From the NCBI GenBank assembly GCA_035559535.1, contig DATMBG010000036.1:104747-168746 (forward strand): 64,000 bases of DNA, read 5' to 3'. The DNA is from Candidatus Limnocylindrales bacterium (GTDB lineage: Bacteria > Moduliflexota > Moduliflexia > Moduliflexales > JAUQPW01). The position numbers and the translations under genes are program-made. Below are positions 1 through 7,815 of this stretch, piece after piece; within the stretch, counting starts at the first letter, position 1, and each line of letters begins with the position of its first letter. The notes below the pieces were generated by a model, which saw only the letters and a program-made list of their open reading frames with translations, searched no databases and was not told the DNA's origin.

Positions 1-513
1 GGTCCTGCCATTGACATGGCGCGCTTGTTTCAAGTAGAGTTGGAACATTATGAGAAACTCGAAGGGGAGCGATTAACCCTGGAAGGTAAAGCGAATCGAT
101 TGGCCCAAATGATCAGGCAGAATCTCCCGGCAGCCTTTCAAGGCTTGATCGTGATTCCTATTTTTGCCGGCTACGACCTCAAGCGAAAAGAAGGTCGGAT
201 CTTTAAGTACGATGTAGTCGGTGGAAAGTACGAAGAGGAGGAATTTTATGCCACGGGTTCTGGTGGGAAAGACGCCCGCAATACCATGAAGAAGCTCTAC
301 CGGAGAGGACTCCAGGAAGAAGAAGCTCTTAAAGTAGCTCTGGAAGCTCTCATTGATGCGTCGGAAGAAGATGTAGGAACTGGTGGACCGGATCTGGTTC
401 GAGGGATTTACCCTACCGTCAAAAAAATTACCGAACAGGGTATCATGGATGTACCAGAAACAACCGTTGCATCTATTTGTAAGGCGATTATAGAAAGTCG
501 CAAAAATCAATAG
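1..513 (+). CDS. prcB: Proteasome beta subunit, C-terminal part (cut by window start)
   Basis: This is the catalytic beta subunit of the bacterial 20S proteasome, which degrades pupylated proteins in the cytoplasm. The frame is open from base 1, so the N-terminal propeptide and catalytic threonine lie outside the window. The visible 170 residues closely follow actinobacterial PrcB: GPAIDMARLF and VELEHYEKLEG near the left edge, then GSGGKDARNTMKKLY, ATGGPDLVRG-like TGGPDLVRGIYP, and the C-terminal AIIESR. The internal ATG at base 16 is not the real start. The gene is followed after 81 bases by prcA and then pafA, the usual order; dop, pup and the ARC/Mpa ATPase would be expected upstream. Identification is very secure; only activity cannot be judged without the N-terminus. 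Confidence 0.96.
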   Translation, partial: GPAIDMARLFQVELEHYEKLEGERLTLEGKANRLAQMIRQNLPAAFQGLIVIPIFAGYDLKRKEGRIFKYDVVGGKYEEEEFYATGSGGKDARNTMKKLYRRGLQEEEALKVALEALIDASEEDVGTGGPDLVRGIYPTVKKITEQGIMDVPETTVASICKAIIESRKNQ

Positions 514-521
514 TCCGCCGT

Positions 522-581
522 CCGTTGTCCGTTGTTTTTATCCACTGCAAAGGATCCTTTGCAGTAAACAACGAACAACGG
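522..581. repeat. Hairpin repeat (TCCGTTGTCC family) between prcB and prcA
   Basis: An imperfect inverted repeat whose arms are CCGTTGTCCGTTGTT and AACAACGAACAACGG. It encloses a perfect 22-bp palindrome at 544-565 centred on GGATCC. Related TCCGTTGTCC-type hairpins occur at 7727-7810 and, in decayed form, near 13466-13512, each next to a gene end. It fills nearly the whole gap between the two proteasome subunit genes. Confidence 0.8.
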
Positions 582-594
582 ATAACAGGTCCCT

Positions 595-1284
595 ATGGTT
601 TTACCCTATTACGTCTCACCGGAACAGATGATGCAGGATAAGGCGGAGTACGCCCGAAAAGGAATCGCCAAGGGTAAATCTCTGGTGGCTATGGAATACC
701 GAGATGGTATTATCCTCACCGCCGAGAACCCGAGTTCCTCCCTGCATAAAATATGGGAAATCTACGATCGGATCGCTTTTGCCGGGGTAGGTAAATACAG
801 CGAGTTTGAAAATTTGCGTAAATCCGGCGTGAGATATGCCGATACCAAAGGATATATCTACAGTCGAGAAGATGTCACGGCGAAGTCCCTAGCGGAAGCC
901 TATTCTCAGGCAATAGGAAATGTCTTCACCCAGGAAGTTAAACCCTTAGAAATCGAAATCTTGGTTGTGGAAGTCGGAGAAGTTCAGTCGGAAAATGCCA
1001 TGTACCATATCCTTTTCGACGGTAGTATCAGCGATCGGAAGCAATTTGCGGTGATTGGAGGTCAAGCGGAAGAAGTAACCCGTTTTTTAAAAGAACAGTA
1101 TCGGGAAAATAGTTCCTTGGCAGATGCTTTGTGGCTGAGTCAAAAAGCCCTTAGAGTCGTGGAAAATAAACCGATCAGTGAAACGAATCTTGAGGTCGCG
1201 ATCCTGGACAGGAATCGTCCAGGAAGGAAGTTTAAACGTATCCCCCCCGCGGAGATACGAGACCTTATGAAAAGTTATCTTTAG
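595..1284 (+). CDS. prcA: Proteasome alpha subunit
   Basis: This is the structural alpha subunit forming the outer, gated rings of the 20S proteasome. At 229 residues it is near the family length. The N-terminus MVLPYYVSPEQMMQDKAEYARKG is the gating helix region and matches actinobacterial PrcA almost position by position, followed by GIAKGKSLVA, AENPSSSLHKI, YDRIAFAGVGKYSEF and GYIYSREDV. No catalytic threonine is expected. The start at 595 gives the expected N-terminus. It lies 81 bases after prcB and 6 bases before pafA, so the three are presumably co-transcribed, although a strong hairpin sits between prcB and prcA. Confidence 0.96.
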   Translation: MVLPYYVSPEQMMQDKAEYARKGIAKGKSLVAMEYRDGIILTAENPSSSLHKIWEIYDRIAFAGVGKYSEFENLRKSGVRYADTKGYIYSREDVTAKSLAEAYSQAIGNVFTQEVKPLEIEILVVEVGEVQSENAMYHILFDGSISDRKQFAVIGGQAEEVTRFLKEQYRENSSLADALWLSQKALRVVENKPISETNLEVAILDRNRPGRKFKRIPPAEIRDLMKSYL

Positions 1285-1290
1285 TGGCGT

Positions 1291-2682
1291 ATGGAAAAAC
1301 GAATTTACGGGTTAGAAAGTGAATATGGTATTATTTTTACCTCCAACGGACGTAAAACCCTCCCAGTTGAAAAGGTAGTCCGATACCTCTTTGAACAACT
1401 GGTCACAACGGAAGGATTTTTGAACGTCTTCCTGGAAAATGGAGCTCGATTCTACCAAGATACCGGCTATCATCCCGAATATGCGACCCCGGAATGTACC
1501 AACCCCCTGGATCTCGTTCGATATGATAAAGCCGGGGAGCGTATTTTAGAAAAACTCCTCAACTACGCTGAATATAAAATAGCCAAAGAAGGGATATCGG
1601 GAAACCTGGCCATCTTTAAAAACAATACCGACTTCATAGGTAATTCCTACGGCTGCCACGAAAATTACCTGGTCGATCGAAATGCCAATTTCTACTACCT
1701 GGCCGAGCAACTCATTCCCTTCCTGGTCACCCGACAAGTCTTTTCCGGCTCAGGTAAGGTTTTCCAGGATCGAAAGGGGGCCGATTATAACATCTCCCAA
1801 CGGGCCCAACATATCTGTCAGAAAATCTCCGGAACGACCACCAACGACCGGAGTATCATCAATACCCGAGATGAACCCCATGCCGATGAGGAAAAATACC
1901 GCCGACTTCACGTCATCGTCGGAGACTCCAATATGTCCGAGTTCGTGACCTATCTGAAAACCGGAACTACGGGTCTGGTTCTCCAAATGATCGAAGATGA
2001 CTTCATCGACAAAGATCTCTCCCTGCGAAATCCGGTAAAATCCATCAAGGACATCTCCTGTGATATTACCTGCAAACGAAAGATCAAGCTGGATAACGGA
2101 AAAAAACTCTCTGCCGTGGAAATTCAAAAAGAATATCTGGAACTGGCCCTCCGATACTACAGCGCTCGAGACTTCAATCCCATGGTCAAAGATATTCTCC
2201 AAAAATGGGAATATATCCTGACCAAACTGGAAGAAAACCCGGAACAGCTCAATAAAGAACTCGATTGGGTCATGAAAAAGCAATTAATTGAAACCTATAT
2301 CGACCGGTATAACCTCTCCTGGGGAGATGATCGGGTTCTCATGATCGACCTCCAATACCATGATATTCGAACCGATAAAGGCCTTTACTATCTCCTGGAA
2401 AAAGAAGGGATGGCCACCCGCATCTGCAGTGATGCAGAAATCGAAGACGCCATGCAAAATCCACCCCAGGATACCCGGGCGAAACTTCGGGGCGACTTTA
2501 TCAAACTGGCCAAGGAAAAAAACATCCACTACAACCTGGATTGGAGCTATATCCGAATCGGAAACCTCCTGGATGTTCGGGTCATGTGTGATAATCCCTT
2601 CCAAACCGAGAACCGCCGTATTACAGAACTGATGCGGCTGATTGAACGATCTCGACCGGTTCGAAGACGATTCTTCTTCTAA
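1291..2682 (+). CDS. pafA: Pup--protein ligase PafA
   Basis: PafA uses ATP to form an isopeptide bond between the C-terminal glutamate of Pup and a lysine of the target, marking it for the proteasome. The 463-residue length is close to actinobacterial PafA (about 450) and shorter than the paralogue Dop (about 500). Visible features are RIYGLESEYG (residues 4-13, nucleotide and metal-binding glutamates) and LENGARFYQDTGYHPEYAT (48-66), in which D57 aligns with the catalytic base of PafA; Dop has a different sequence here. The long carboxylate-amine-ligase fold follows, with a C-terminal domain ending near the last 70 residues. It is 6 bases from prcA, so translational coupling is likely. Confidence 0.93.
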   Translation: MEKRIYGLESEYGIIFTSNGRKTLPVEKVVRYLFEQLVTTEGFLNVFLENGARFYQDTGYHPEYATPECTNPLDLVRYDKAGERILEKLLNYAEYKIAKEGISGNLAIFKNNTDFIGNSYGCHENYLVDRNANFYYLAEQLIPFLVTRQVFSGSGKVFQDRKGADYNISQRAQHICQKISGTTTNDRSIINTRDEPHADEEKYRRLHVIVGDSNMSEFVTYLKTGTTGLVLQMIEDDFIDKDLSLRNPVKSIKDISCDITCKRKIKLDNGKKLSAVEIQKEYLELALRYYSARDFNPMVKDILQKWEYILTKLEENPEQLNKELDWVMKKQLIETYIDRYNLSWGDDRVLMIDLQYHDIRTDKGLYYLLEKEGMATRICSDAEIEDAMQNPPQDTRAKLRGDFIKLAKEKNIHYNLDWSYIRIGNLLDVRVMCDNPFQTENRRITELMRLIERSRPVRRRFFF

Positions 2683-2829
2683 AGGGCCGTTTCTGACTTA
2701 TCTTCTGGGGCGAATGGATAAAATCCACAAAATCTCCCCATCGCCCCTTCATCTCCCTTATCCTGCCCCCAAGGATAGAGAAGGAAAGAAAAGGTGCCGA
2801 CGGTGATTTCCTATGCGGTAAAATAAATT

Positions 2830-3987
2830 ATGTACTTACCTGACTACCAAAACGGAAGTATCGTCAACTTAATAAGCTCCATCTCAAAATCCTTAGGAGA
2901 TACCCCCCTTTACGAACCTTTAGAAACCTTAAAACCAGAATTATGGTCCGGATCCAGAACTCTCCTCCTGATGGTTTTGGATGGATTAGGTTATGAATAT
3001 TTAATCAATTACGGAAAAGGAAGTATCCTCTATGAAAATCTTAAAGATAAACTGACTTCTGTATTTCCTTCCACCACAGCAGCCAGTTTAACCACCTTTG
3101 TCACCGGACTTGCACCCCAACAACATGCCATTACCGGCTGGTTTATGTATCTGAAAGAGCTGGGAACGGTTTCTGCCATCTTACCCTTTAAGCCGAGAAA
3201 TGGTGGGGTTTCCTTTAGTCAAACCCAGGTTGAACCCAGAAAAATATTCGATCAACCGTCCATCTTTGAGAAAATTAAAGTCCCTTCCTATGTGGTGACC
3301 CACAAAGATTTTGTCAAATCCGACTATACCTGTGCAACTACGGGAAAAACAAAACGGGTCTATTATCGTAATCTGAAAGGATTCTTTAAAAAGATAAAAA
3401 GAATTATTCGCTGGCATCCCCATCGGAAGTTTATTTATGCCTATTGGTCCGAGTTCGATCGTTTGTGCCACAAGTATGGGACCAGAAGTAAAGAAGTTAC
3501 CGACCATTTTGCCGATTTAAACAAAAGATTAGCGGCGTTTTTAAACTCCATAGAAGGGACCCATACCACCATAATTATTACGGCAGATCATGGCCTTTTG
3601 GATACCGATACCTCCCACGTTATCCAATTAAAAAACCATCCTAAACTCGCTGAAACTTTGATACTTCCCTTATGTGGAGAGCCCCGGGTAGCCTATTGTT
3701 ATGTTCGTCCATCCAAAACCAGGCAATTTGAAGAGTATATAGCGACCCATCTGGCTGAGTATGGGGAGCTTTATAGAAGTGAAGAATTGGTCGAGAAGAA
3801 TTATTTCGGCTTATTTGAACCCCATAAAAATTTATTCGATAGAATTGGAGATTACACCTTCATTCTAAAGGACCGGTATATCCTCAAGGATTTTCTTCTC
3901 GGTGAAAAAGAGCAGTTTAATATTGGGAACCATGGGGGTTTAAGTCGAGAAGAAATATTTGTTCCTTTGATTGTTATCCAAAGGTAA
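2830..3987 (+). CDS. Alkaline phosphatase superfamily protein (type I phosphodiesterase/nucleotide pyrophosphatase-like)
   Basis: A 385-residue hydrolase of the phosphodiesterase/nucleotide pyrophosphatase branch of the alkaline phosphatase superfamily. Signature residues are visible: LLLMVLDGLGYEYL (metal aspartate, residues 45-58), FPSTTAASLTTFVTG (about 78-92, nucleophilic threonine), WSEFDRLCHKYG (aspartate and histidine ligands) and ITADHGLLDTD (about 250-260). No signal peptide or membrane segment is seen, so a cytoplasmic location is inferred. The substrate cannot be told from sequence. It starts 147 bases after pafA and converges with the downstream leftward operon across a perfect palindrome. 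Confidence 0.82.
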   Translation: MYLPDYQNGSIVNLISSISKSLGDTPLYEPLETLKPELWSGSRTLLLMVLDGLGYEYLINYGKGSILYENLKDKLTSVFPSTTAASLTTFVTGLAPQQHAITGWFMYLKELGTVSAILPFKPRNGGVSFSQTQVEPRKIFDQPSIFEKIKVPSYVVTHKDFVKSDYTCATTGKTKRVYYRNLKGFFKKIKRIIRWHPHRKFIYAYWSEFDRLCHKYGTRSKEVTDHFADLNKRLAAFLNSIEGTHTTIIITADHGLLDTDTSHVIQLKNHPKLAETLILPLCGEPRVAYCYVRPSKTRQFEEYIATHLAEYGELYRSEELVEKNYFGLFEPHKNLFDRIGDYTFILKDRYILKDFLLGEKEQFNIGNHGGLSREEIFVPLIVIQR

Positions 3988-4012
3988 ATTTATTTCCTTT
4001 ACTTCGAGCCTG

Positions 4013-4062
4013 CTCTCCCTCACCCCCTCTCCTGAAGCTTCAGGAGAGGGGGTGAGGGGGAG
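4013..4062. terminator. 42-bp perfect palindrome between convergent genes
   Basis: Bases 4017-4058 form a perfect inverted repeat with 21-bp arms centred on AAGCTT; four further bases pair on each side after one mismatch. The arms are rich in CCCTC/GAGGG. It lies between the stop codons of two convergent genes (3987 and 4162), so it could end transcription from both sides, but there is no T-run, and it resembles the CCCTCTCCC/GGGAGAGGG hairpins elsewhere in the window. A dispersed repeat doing double duty is equally possible. Confidence 0.6.
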
Positions 4063-4096
4063 ACAAGGCGAAGGGCCTCCCCGTCCCCTTGTCTCC
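4059..4096. repeat. Hairpin adjoining the 4.0-kb palindrome
   Basis: GGAGACAAGG (4059-4068) pairs with CCTTGTCTCC (4087-4096), and a second near copy of the right arm, CCCTTTGTCTC, follows. This is a G-rich/C-rich hairpin of the loose, simple-sequence kind seen at 20.2, 40.2 and 56.5 kb. Confidence 0.55.
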
Positions 4097-4161
4097 TCGT
4101 CCCTTTGTCTCAAAAAGGGGGCCGATCCTGCTCTTGATTCCTCTGATTTCCTGTTTTGATA

Positions 4162-4905
4162 CTAAAAGAGGCGTAAGGCGATGATAATCCCAAAACCTAC
4201 CACAACCGCACGGAGCAGTTTAGGAGGTAAGCGCTGGGCCAGGCGGGCCCCGGCGTAGCCACCGACAATGGAGGCTCCGGCCATAATTCCGGCAGCACCG
4301 AGATCTGCCGCACCGGTTAAAATAAAATAAAAGGCAGCGATTCCGTTGATAAGGGTGGCAAAAAAAACCTTGAGGGCATTGGCAGATTGCAAATCTTCGG
4401 GCATAAAAATAGCCATAGCGGCAAGCATGAGAATGCCAATACCTGCACCAAAGTAACCACCATAAACGGAGATGAGGAACTGGACGATCCACAGGGCTCG
4501 TGAAGCCCCCTTAGGATTTGTTTTGGTTCGCCGGGTTACCCACCTTCCAACCTGCCCCTGTACAACCAGCAGGGCACAGGCAAGTAAAATAAGGTAGGGG
4601 ACGATGAGTCGGAAGGCTTTTTCAGGAGTGTGTAAGAGAATAACAGAACCCAGAAGTCCACCCAGAAGTGAAGGAAGTGCAAGGGCCATGGCCTGTTTTC
4701 GTTTATACCAGATACGTAAGCGATAAGCCCAAACACTGGCCAGAGATCCAGGCCACAGGGCCACCGTACTGGTAGCGTTTGCCATAACAGCAGGCAAGCC
4801 GCTCAAAAACAGAGCCGGGAAACTGATCAAGGAACCCCCACCGGCGACCGCATTTATAAAACCGGCTCCCAGCCCCGCAGCCACAATAAGCAAAAATTTT
4901 TGCAT
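4162..4905 (-). CDS. TauE/SafE-family membrane transport protein
   Basis: A 247-residue integral membrane protein of the sulfite exporter TauE/SafE family. It opens with a glycine-rich segment (LIVAAGLGAGFINAVAGGGSLISFPAL) in which the family motif GxxxAVAGGGS is clear, and has roughly seven to eight hydrophobic segments in two repeated halves, the second starting near YGGYFGAGIGILMLA. Family members move organosulfur compounds, sulfite or other anions; the substrate is unknown here. It is the last gene of a leftward group, 22 bases after the DUF89 gene. Confidence 0.85.
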   Translation of the reverse strand: MQKFLLIVAAGLGAGFINAVAGGGSLISFPALFLSGLPAVMANATSTVALWPGSLASVWAYRLRIWYKRKQAMALALPSLLGGLLGSVILLHTPEKAFRLIVPYLILLACALLVVQGQVGRWVTRRTKTNPKGASRALWIVQFLISVYGGYFGAGIGILMLAAMAIFMPEDLQSANALKVFFATLINGIAAFYFILTGAADLGAAGIMAGASIVGGYAGARLAQRLPPKLLRAVVVGFGIIIALRLF

Positions 4906-4927
4906 CTATCCATCGGACCTTCTCATT

Positions 4928-5776
4928 TTAAAATAGAAGTACATTATCTCCTTTTTTAACTCCCAGACTCCGGGCTACCGGTTCACAGTTTGCCCTGAGT
5001 AAACAGGCGATATTCTCTCGAACCCCAAACAGGGTCTGATAATAACTCATTCCCTTGGCAAGGACCAGGTCCGAGTTGTCCCATACATCGATGAATCCTT
5101 CCGACATGGTCTGGAGGGTTAAGCCTTCCTGGTCCCGGGTATGGGGAATAACTACCCCGTACTCATCCAAACCCATCTCCATGACATCCTCTACCGTCGC
5201 ATCATTCAGGATCGGCTCTTCTTTCGGGGAAATGACCACCGTTTTGCCCATCTCAACCAATCGCTTTAAGATCAGCTTATCGAAAACAATCTCCCCACAG
5301 TTATCCGTTAAGAATAAAACACTATCGACCCCTTGAAGGACTTCTTCCAGTTTTTTACTCTCATCAATGGCAAAACCGGTTTGTAAGCCCTGTTGGATAA
5401 GTTGAATGAGATTTTCAGCTACCTCAAAGCTCGTATAGTCGGCCACCGTTGCATCGATGGCGTTACTGGTAGTAGCTACAAGGAAAGCCTCTCTTAGAGT
5501 TTTTACCTTCGGTGAGATGATTTCAAAAACCTGTTTGGCGACCTCATTACTTTTCTTTTTAAACTTCAGATAAGGGTCCCCGGTGGCCGCATTTTTGATC
5601 ATTCTATGAATCTCGGTGCCCAGTAAGGCGGGCGTGGCACCTTGAAAGGAATTCTGGAGTTTATCGATGGCCCATAACATGGTTTCATAGCGGGAATTCC
5701 ATTCTTCAAAGGCCAGATCACAAGCTTCTCGAGCCTGACGCATCAGGCATTCTGCACAGATATAGGTCGTTTCCAT
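4928..5776 (-). CDS. DUF89/ARMT1-like damage-control phosphatase
   Basis: A 282-residue protein of the DUF89 (PF01937) family, metal-dependent phosphatases thought to clear damaged phosphometabolites. An N-terminal CAEC pair (residues 7-10) is typical of the prokaryotic subgroup. The core motif is LFLTDNCGEIVFDKL, with D158 and N159 as probable metal ligands, followed by SPKEEPILNDAT, whose aspartate is the probable third ligand, and the conserved DLVLAKGMSYYQTL near the C-terminus. It is translated between a DUF4177-like small protein (10 bases upstream) and the TauE gene. The substrate is not predictable. Confidence 0.83.
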   Translation of the reverse strand: METTYICAECLMRQAREACDLAFEEWNSRYETMLWAIDKLQNSFQGATPALLGTEIHRMIKNAATGDPYLKFKKKSNEVAKQVFEIISPKVKTLREAFLVATTSNAIDATVADYTSFEVAENLIQLIQQGLQTGFAIDESKKLEEVLQGVDSVLFLTDNCGEIVFDKLILKRLVEMGKTVVISPKEEPILNDATVEDVMEMGLDEYGVVIPHTRDQEGLTLQTMSEGFIDVWDNSDLVLAKGMSYYQTLFGVRENIACLLRANCEPVARSLGVKKGDNVLLF

Positions 5777-5786
5777 ACCTTACCTC

Positions 5787-5975
5787 CTACTCTTCTTCCG
5801 GGGCTTCCCGGATAAAGAAAATAAAAGCCATCGAGGGTCTCCGCGAAGCCGGTGTAACCACAAAATGAATCCCTTCAAAGTTCCAACCTTTACGTACCCA
5901 CTCGTTGACGGAAGCTTCAATGGTTTCATCGGTGACAATATTTAGCTCTACCACTTTGTAGGTAATCGTAGCCAT
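5787..5975 (-). CDS. Small DUF4177-like protein
   Basis: A 62-residue protein with the DUF4177-type pattern: YKVVEL at the start, a helix with NEWVRKGWNFEGI, and a closing beta strand with MAFIFF. It has no known enzymatic motif. It heads the leftward DUF4177/DUF89/TauE unit, with a recognisable sigma-70 promoter about 55 bases upstream of its start, which supports it being a real gene. Confidence 0.65.
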   Translation of the reverse strand: MATITYKVVELNIVTDETIEASVNEWVRKGWNFEGIHFVVTPASRRPSMAFIFFIREAPEEE

Positions 5976-6388
5976 AACCGTTTTAACTCCCTATGAAAAT
6001 TCGGAAAAACCTTAAAAATAGTAATATTCAAATTTTATGCCGAATCTAAGGAGTGTCAAGGTAAAATTTAAATAACAGGCAGAAAAGGATTTATACCCTA
6101 TTTCAATACCGACCTGATATAAGGTGGATAGGTTTTGGATATGCGATGAGGAAGTGGAAACCGAATGAGGGATGGAAAGTTCCCGGGAGTTTGCCGGCCA
6201 GGAGGCAATTCTATCCCGTAGAGCGTGTCTGAAAAGCTACGGTTTCTTCTTATTGCGAATATTCAGTTTCGAGCATAAAGGTCCGATTCCCCTCTCCTGT
6301 CAACCGGAACAGTACGAAGTTATTGTCAAAACCTTTTAAGCACTAAAATCTTGAAACTTCCCAAGTATAACTTCCAGATTCATCCGGG
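5976..6388. other. Intergenic region with promoter, otherwise no gene seen
   Basis: A 413-base gap between the 3' end of the 2-oxoacid dehydrogenase operon and the start of the DUF4177 gene. Apart from the promoter at 6032-6059 I see no ORF with codon-like structure and no strong hairpin. Confidence 0.6.
6032..6059 (-). promoter_or_regulatory. Sigma-70-type promoter for DUF4177/DUF89/TauE operon
   Basis: On the minus strand, TTGACA is followed by a 16-base spacer and TAAAAT. The -35 hexamer is perfect and the -10 differs from TATAAT at one position. The start codon lies about 55 bases downstream. Confidence 0.7.
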
Positions 6389-7711
6389 TTAAAGCAATTC
6401 CAGGGTGGTTAAGTCCATGGTTTCCAGATTTTGTTTAACTTTATCGATAAATTGAGCGGCTATGATTCCGTCGATGATCCGATGATCAAAGGAAAGAGAC
6501 AGGTACATCATGGAGCGGATGGCGATGGCCTCATTTTCCAAAACTACAGGCCGTTTCACGATGGCTCCTACGCCTAAAATTGCCGCCTGGGGTTGATGGA
6601 TAATGGGGGTTGCAAAGAGAGTTCCATACATGCCCGTATTGGTGATACTGAAGGTTCCCTTTTCCACATCGGCGGGAGTTAATTTACGTTCTCTGGCTCT
6701 TCGGGCCAGGTCCTCTACTTCCCGGGCCAATCCTAAAATACTCTTCTCATCGGCAGCTTTGATCACAGGTACCAGAAGTCCATCTTCCAAAGCTACGGCA
6801 ATTCCTATATGGATATCCTTATGTAGGATGATCCCTTCGTCGGACCAACTGGAATTGACCATTGGATAAGCTTTTAATGCACCCACCGTTGCTTTAATGA
6901 TAAAGGGAAGGTAAGTGAGATTAACCCCTTCTTTCTGGAGAAATTGTTCTTTGATTTTCTCCCGGAATTTGACAATGGCAGTCATATCGACTTCCACAAC
7001 GGCTGTGACATGGGGGGAAGTGTGTACGCTACGGACCATATGTTCGGCGATGGCCTTACGCATCGGGGTCAGGGGAATTAGCACATCCCCTTTTTCAAGG
7101 GTTACCCGTGGAGTAGGAGTAACGGGAGGTTTTTCAGGCATTTTGATGGCCGGTTCAACCGGAGAAGGAATGACTTCTTTTTCTGCTTCTGCTTTTTTCT
7201 TCTGGGCCCGTACTTGGATATATTTTAGGAGATCCTCTTTGGTGACTCTTCCTCCGAGACCGCTTCCCTGGATTTGCTCCAATTCTTCCAGGCTAATTCC
7301 TTCTTTCTGAGCGATATTTCGAACCACCGGAGAATAATAATGCCGGGGTTCCCTTCCCTTACTTTCCGGTTTAAATTCGGTAAGCTTTTCTGCAGAGGGT
7401 TTCTCAGGCTGCGGAACCCCTGCCTGGGGAGGAACCGATTCTAGAGGAGGCGGCTTAGCCATAACTTGTTCGCCGGAGGGGGCAATTTCGGCCATTTCTT
7501 TGCCGACCTGGACCACACCTCCTTCTGGAACCATAATTTTGGATAAAATTCCACTCGCCGGGGAAGGTATTTCAGAGTCGATTTTATCTGTACTGACTTC
7601 CAGGAGCGGCTCATCTTTCTCTACCCGTTCCCCTTCTTTCTTCAACCATTTCAAGACGGTTCCCTCTGCAATACTTTCCCCCAGTTGTGGCATCACAACC
7701 TTAACAGGCAT
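6389..7711 (-). CDS. 2-oxoacid dehydrogenase E2 component (dihydrolipoamide acyltransferase)
   Basis: The E2 core of a pyruvate or branched-chain 2-oxoacid dehydrogenase, transferring the acyl group from lipoamide to CoA. From the chosen start (MPVKVVMPQLGES) it has 440 residues: a lipoyl domain (1-76, lipoylated lysine K43 in STDKIDSE), a Pro-rich linker, a peripheral-subunit-binding domain (about 122-165, SPVVRNIAQKEGI), another linker and the catalytic domain with HRIIDG (H410). An in-frame ATG at 7774 exists, but the extra 21 residues are encoded by the hairpin repeat and do not belong to the family; 7711 gives the canonical N-terminus. No E3 gene is present in the window. Acyl specificity cannot be fixed. 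Confidence 0.9.
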   Translation of the reverse strand: MPVKVVMPQLGESIAEGTVLKWLKKEGERVEKDEPLLEVSTDKIDSEIPSPASGILSKIMVPEGGVVQVGKEMAEIAPSGEQVMAKPPPLESVPPQAGVPQPEKPSAEKLTEFKPESKGREPRHYYSPVVRNIAQKEGISLEELEQIQGSGLGGRVTKEDLLKYIQVRAQKKKAEAEKEVIPSPVEPAIKMPEKPPVTPTPRVTLEKGDVLIPLTPMRKAIAEHMVRSVHTSPHVTAVVEVDMTAIVKFREKIKEQFLQKEGVNLTYLPFIIKATVGALKAYPMVNSSWSDEGIILHKDIHIGIAVALEDGLLVPVIKAADEKSILGLAREVEDLARRARERKLTPADVEKGTFSITNTGMYGTLFATPIIHQPQAAILGVGAIVKRPVVLENEAIAIRSMMYLSLSFDHRIIDGIIAAQFIDKVKQNLETMDLTTLELL

Positions 7712-7726
7712 AATGAGTGTCTGGTA

Positions 7727-7810
7727 TCCGTTCTCCATTGTCCGTTGTAAGCGGTTCCTTATCTGTTCCGACAATCCCTTAATCCCCTACAACGGACAGC
7801 GAATAACGGA
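7727..7810. repeat. Hairpin repeat (TCCGTTGTCC family) between E1-alpha and E2
   Basis: The left arm at 7727-7749 and right arm at 7788-7810 are nearly complementary over 23 bases (ends TCCGTT and AACGGA, inner core TGTCCGTTGTA). It belongs to the same family as the hairpin at 522-581. It runs into the apparent N-terminal extension of the E2 frame. Confidence 0.8.
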
Positions 7811-7815
7811 CAAAA

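Noticed and set aside
1270..1284. C-terminal SYL of PrcA resembling the GQYL docking tail known from the Mpa ATPase
   Set aside because: The known tail belongs to the ATPase, not the alpha subunit; a three-residue match is likely chance.
3971..4159. Rightward frame after the phosphatase-like gene
   Set aside because: It is read through the palindrome at 4013-4062 and the adjoining hairpin; the peptide is repeat-derived.
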